Shown here: piece after piece, positions 59,635 through 64,000 of the stretch
How positions within the stretch are numbered: position 1 is the stretch's first letter
Layout: every line of letters starts with the position of its first letter
Source: Dama dama
Taxonomy: Eukaryota; Chordata; Mammalia; Artiodactyla; Cervidae
Direction of reading: 5' to 3'
Assembly: GCF_033118175.1 (NCBI RefSeq)
Contig: NC_083692.1
Span: 90,562,501 to 90,626,500 of the forward strand
Length of the DNA stretch: 64,000 nt
Made by a program: the position numbers and the translations under genes
Notes under the pieces: model-generated
What the model was told of the DNA's origin: nothing
What the model saw: only the letters and a program-made list of their open reading frames with translations
Database searches by the model: none

Positions 59635-59840
59635 TATCATAGTTAAGAGAGTGAATTTTGCATTCAAAGTTATCTGAAATATTCCCCTTACTACCTATGA
59701 GATTTTTGGCCAGTTTCCTTACCTCTCCATGTGTCCCACTGGTAAAACAGGCATAAAATAACACCAACTCATGTAAACTCAATGAGATAATGCATATGAC
59801 CTCCTTAGAACAGTTTTTCCCACCAAGTAATAGCAATTAT
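59635..59840 (+). mobile_element. MIR SINE
   Basis: Blocks 'ctacctatgagatttttggcc', 'tttccttacctctccatgtg' and 'aactcaatgagataatgcat' in MIR order. Confidence 0.78.
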
Positions 59841-60248
59841 TACTCTTACATTATTGCTCCCCCTCCAAACCTTTCCAAAACAGCAGCCTACGGTTACTGC
59901 CCTCTCCTCCTCTAATGCGTCACCACTCCTAAACTCTCTCATTCCCCCCTTCAGGCTTTCCCAGACTGATCAGAAGAGGTGCATACAGCTCCTAATTCTA
60001 CTCTGTCTGGACTAAGAACTCCCGTAAGAAGTTCCAGTTATGGCCAGCCCGATTACACACTCTACATATCACTCTCACCAAAAAAGAAAAAAGTGAGAAG
60101 TATTCTTTGATGTGTATATCATACAAACACAACTATTTATCCAAACATCCAGTATTAACTACATCTTTTTCCAAGTTTGTTTTAGCTTGTTTTTTTTAAT
60201 TACAAATTTTAAGTTCCTACAAAATATATATTCCAAATTATATAGCAT
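59841..60248. other. TENT2 intron, nothing recognised
   Basis: Single-copy sequence between a MIR and a BovB fragment. Confidence 0.5.
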
Positions 60249-60568
60249 TTGCAAGGAGATCCAACCAGTCCATCCTAAAGGCGATCAGTCCTGGGTGTTC
60301 ACTGGAGGGACTGATGTTGAAGCTGAAACTCCAATACTTTGGCCACCTGATGCAGAGAGCTGACTCATCTGAAAAGACCCTGATGCTGGGAAAGATTGAG
60401 GGCAGGAGGAGAAGGGGACGACAGAGGATGAGATGGTTGGATGGCATCACCGACACAATGGACATGGGTTTGCATGGACTCCAGGAGTTGGAGATGGACA
60501 GGGAGGCCTGGCGTGCTGCAGTTCATAGGGTCGCAAAGAGTCGGACACGACTGAGCGACTGACCTGAC
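60249..60568 (+). mobile_element. BovB 3'-end fragment
   Basis: Terminal ~320 bases of BovB with an 82-codon remnant of the C-terminal frame (60314-60562). The tail is short, ending near 'gagcgactgacctgac'. Confidence 0.9.
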
Positions 60569-60660
60569 ACAGGACCGACATATTTATTCCGGTCTTACTA
60601 TGTAAAGAGACAGCTAAATATAAAAGGGGATCGCTACTGAAATCAACTAACAGTAGGCTT

Positions 60661-61071
60661 GCTGCTGCTGCTGCCAAGTCACTTCAGTTGTGTTCGACTC
60701 TGTGCGACCCCCCAGACGGCAGCCCACCAGACTCCCCCGTTCCTGGGATTCTCCAGGCAAGAACACTGGAGTGATGGGGATGGGGAACACATGTAAATCC
60801 ATGGCTGATTCATGTCAATGTATGGCAAAAACCACTACAATACTGTAAAGTAATTAGCCTCCAACTAATAAAAATAAATGGAAAAAAAAAAAGAACACTG
60901 GAGTGGCTTGCCATTTCCTTCTCCAATGCATGCAAGTGAAAAGTGAAAGTGAAGTCACTCAGTCATGTTCAACTCTTAGCGACCCCACGGACTGCAGCCC
61001 ACCAGGTTCCTCTGTCCATGGGATTTTCCAGGCAAGAGTACTGGAGTGGGGTGCCATTGCCTTCTCCAAAT
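60661..61071 (-). mobile_element. Bov-A2 SINE split by an L1 insertion
   Basis: Reverse orientation with a (GCT)n end at 60661-60673 and two Bov-A units. AGTAGGCTT occurs on both sides (60652-60660 and 61072-61080), a plausible target duplication. The first monomer is interrupted at 60774-60905. Confidence 0.93.
60774..60890 (+). mobile_element. 117-bp L1 3' end nested in Bov-A2
   Basis: L1 terminal sequence nearly identical to the end of the L1 at 55389-56376 ('catgtaaatccatggctgat' through 'agcctccaactaataaaaat') plus an A tail. The perfect 15-bp duplication AAGAACACTGGAGTG of Bov-A2 sequence flanks it at 60759-60773 and 60891-60905. Confidence 0.95.
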
Positions 61072-61250
61072 AGTAGGCTTACTATTTTTTTTTATTAGCT
61101 TGAAACAGGACATCACTAGGTATTACATTTTATAAACTACACATTTCTGAACTAGTTTATAACAATGAAATTGATAAATACATTTTCTGACCCAATTTGT
61201 TGCATTCATTTATACACAAACAAATATACACAATTTGAAGTTTCACTTAC

Positions 61251-61387
61251 TCAAATTCTGTAGCATAATATTTCAGAAAGCCCAGTAAGAGGTCCCCAAG
61301 GTTTGATTCATTCTTTGAGAGGTAAGGAGGAACATTACATGGCGCTTGATGTACAAGGTGCAACTGTACAGAAGGACTAAAAGATTC
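61251..61387 (-). CDS. TENT2: TENT2 coding exon (PAP-associated domain)
   Basis: 137 bases: 45 codons reading ESFSPSVQLHLVHQAP through GFLKYYATEF, then GA of a split Asp codon. The core NLGDLLLGFLKYYATEF is the start of the PAP/25A-associated domain, which packs against the catalytic palm of GLD2-type polymerases. Acceptor TTTGATAG at 61395-61388 and donor GTAAGT at 61250-61245 are canonical. It joins in frame to the exon at 48550 after a 12.7-kb intron. The catalytic nucleotidyltransferase exons lie beyond the right edge. Confidence 0.95.
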
Positions 61388-64000
61388 CTATCAAAAAGAA
61401 AAAGGAAAAATGTGTGAGGCCATTTAAAAACACACCCCCCAAAAAACCTTATAAATCTTAATATAAGGCTGTCTGGAGAAGAGAGAATTTTCTTTACATT
61501 GGCAATGTGGAAATCTGAAGATTTTCTCCCAGTAAAGATTTCAACAATGTATGGACTAAGCCAGAAAGAACCTGAAAAACTAAGACATTCTAATCCTCAA
61601 CTGAGGTATATCACTCAGTTAACCAAATGAATTCCATGGGAGCAAAAGTTTTTTAATTCATATATAAAACCTTACAGTACATACCAAGATTCCATCCAAT
61701 AAATATAGATTTCTTTACAAATATATCTCAAGGTAAGAGCTTTTTCTAACTGCCACTTAAAATCTCGCAAAGGTCATAGAAGTTTAATATATAAATAGTA
61801 CTGACACTGATTTTAAGAATTTTTACAATTCTATTTCATTTTTGTATTTCATTTTTGTATGTTGCATTTTAGAGGGAATAGAAATAATGTTCAACACAAA
61901 CTGAACTTGAAAAATCAAATCAGCAAGCAATATTGAGCTATTCATTTTTAGTACAATATTCATAAAGGAGGATATCATATGCTTGCATTCTAGGCCCAAA
62001 GAAGTCACCTATTAGAAAGAATACCAGTGAGTACTTATTCTTTCTGCCTATGGAATGCCATTCATTTTCACATCTGATCTTTCCCTTATTAGTAGAAAGT
62101 TATGGCTCTAAAATAAACTGAACTATAGAAATTCTCAAGTAATACATATCCATTATCTTAGAAAATACTTTTTCAGGTAATTTTCACAGTGCCCTCAAAA
62201 AAGGTTTTCTATATTCTCCTTTGCCACTAAGTAGAAAGTTTTAAAAACAAAACGATTAAACAAAAAGACAAATTGGTCTTTTCCAGACATCGGAATGACA
62301 ACTATACTTAAGGTTCTCAACTACCCAACAGATCAAACTTGGGTTTATGGATATTAATTCAATTAGTAACATTGGAATAACCCCAGTAATACGGAGAAAT
62401 AGGGTAGTGCACCTACTTAATGGTATTCTCAAAATACATCAGTAAAAACAAGGAGCAAGAAAATAGAAACATCTTCTCCTCCTGCCCCATTATCTATAAT
62501 TTTATCAATAATTTTAACTACCAAGAAGTGATTATCTTTTTGCCAGAAGAAAATATCCTACTCCAACCACAATTCACAAAGATGGCATTCCTAAATGTGG
62601 GACTTGCCTTACACATCTAACAGATGTAACATTACAGGTCATGACCCAAGTAGAAATCTTCTTTATCCCAAAGACTAGGGGGTCGGAGACAAGCACTGAT
62701 TTGTAACAGCAGAAGGGAGAACAGGTCTCTCACTTGTCTCACTCTTACATTCTCTCTTGTTAAGCATAAAACTGGGCTTAGGACTTTAAAGCGTAAAATT
62801 GAAATAATATTCTCCAGCAAATTAAACAAAAAGGTATAAGTTCAAATGACAGGAAAAAGAAGTGGGTCACTGTTTAACAATTTCTGCTCTGAAAGCTTGT
62901 TAATTTTGATTTCTAGCACTTAGCACAATAAACATTCAATTTACAAAATGATGCTGAAACAGCAGCCATTTTCTTACTTGAAGTTTAAAACTGTCAGAAC
63001 CTCCTTTAAAATTTGTGTTTTTCAGTAATTTAAAGAAATATATCAGTAATTGTGAGATTAAAACTGTAGCGTTATAAGGCCTATTGTATTAAAATGCTGA
63101 AAGACCCCGGTCTGTGTTGTCTTAGCGCCACTGTTCTTTTTCAAGATCATATGTAAAAAGGGTCATATCATACCTACTGAGGGAGAACTAAAGGAGAAAT
63201 ACAAACAAACAAAAATTAGGATCCAACTAAAAGAAGCTACGAGTAAAAAGGAATTCTATTTAACCTTAAGTAACACCCATTTTTGGTAATCCTTCATAGT
63301 ACAAAAAGATTTTCTGCTTTAAGAAAAATTTCATCCAAGTTATTTCTTTAAAAGGAGCTCCCCAATTGCATTTACGTATTGAAATAGAGTATGTTACTTC
63401 AGATAGGATGAAGGTGGGCAGAGTTTAAGCTAACAGATTAGAAAGCACAGAAAGAGTAATCCAAAAGCCAAAGAAATAAAAGCAGCCTTTAAAACTACAA
63501 TCTAAATCCACAGAAAAACAATTTAACCAATACAAAACCTGTTTCTTACAGCATTTTTCTCCTTTGGATTATTGATATTTATTGGTTTAATTTTTTAACA
63601 CAGAAAATATACTTACTATTTTCTAAGGTTCTGTCTTATTTTGGGCTTCTGATATCCAAATATGCAATGACTTAATTCCTAAAACCATTTTCCAAATGAT
63701 ATTTAAATGCTGAAGACACATATCTTCCATTTCTCTTCACAATACCAAGTTAAGAAAAATTTAAATAAGTAATCTCAAAAAACATCTGAAAAGTCTGTTT
63801 CTGTCCATACAACTGCCTAACAAAAACACCTTCTGCCAGACTCCCATCACTTTTTGAGGCTGTGTCATAATCTTTAAAGTCCAAAATGTGGGCAATTAAG
63901 CACTTTCTGGACTACATTAAACTGGGTTAACTTGTTTACTTGGTAACTGTTCTAAAGGTATAGCTTAAATGAAAGATGACTGTTTTCCATCTCTAGGCAA
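61388..64000. other. TENT2 intron running off the window
   Basis: AT-rich sequence. I looked on the minus strand for the preceding GLD2 exon and did not find it, so this appears to be intron to the edge. No repeat family is confidently recognised. Confidence 0.6.

Noticed and set aside
61388..64000. Search for the next upstream TENT2 exon
   Set aside because: No minus-strand segment with the expected residues and splice sites was found, so I treat the stretch as intron.
1..64000. A CRISPR array, operon or prokaryotic defence-type system
   Set aside because: All repeats are dispersed retrotransposons, and the genes are spliced vertebrate genes. No evenly spaced short direct repeats were seen.

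Overview
This window reads as nuclear DNA from a ruminant, most likely a bovid. It is packed with BovB (RTE-type) LINEs, Bov-tA and Bov-A2 SINEs, tRNA-Glu-derived CHR-type SINEs, bovine-type L1 3' ends and a probable class I ERV solo LTR, a combination typical of cattle, sheep, goat and relatives. Real coding sequence is sparse. Nothing looks prokaryotic, and I see no CRISPR array, operon or new multi-gene system.

The two host genes lie in tandem on the minus strand. On the right are the last four exons of TENT2 (also called PAPD4 or GLD2, a cytoplasmic poly(A) polymerase): exons at 61387-61251, 48550-48459, 46501-46422 and 44631-44557, then a 3'UTR of about 1.35 kb ending near 43205. The reading frame and splice phases join perfectly across all four. 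About 2.8 kb further along is a CpG-island promoter and the first coding exon of CMYA5 (myospryn) at 40332-40184. This TENT2-CMYA5 order is the one known from other mammals. Everything left of 40183 would then be CMYA5 intron 1, at least 40 kb long, since no second exon is seen.

Inside that intron, in antisense orientation, sits a processed MORF4L1 (MRG15) retrocopy at 9962-11667. It has a 14-bp target-site duplication, a poly(A) tail and an almost intact reading frame. A one-base gain in a C run replaces the last seven parental residues with a 25-residue tail.

The rest is layered transposon history. At least ten BovB pieces are present, including a near-complete copy at 1-3178 and a 2.1-kb copy at 52631-54764, and the third large one is at 12645-13877. 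One piece at 26570-27153 has a 5' inversion and another, at 3178-3432, is a fold-back. L1 relics cover 4385-8660 and 27275-28165. Younger L1 3' ends with clean target-site duplications lie in the TENT2 introns. One of these is a 56-base insert placed directly against a TENT2 splice acceptor, so that the polypyrimidine tract is duplicated; I regard this as one of the two most interesting local observations, with the MORF4L1 retrocopy. Older mammalian repeats (MIR, L2, MER20, MER5A, a Tigger-like element) fill much of the remainder.
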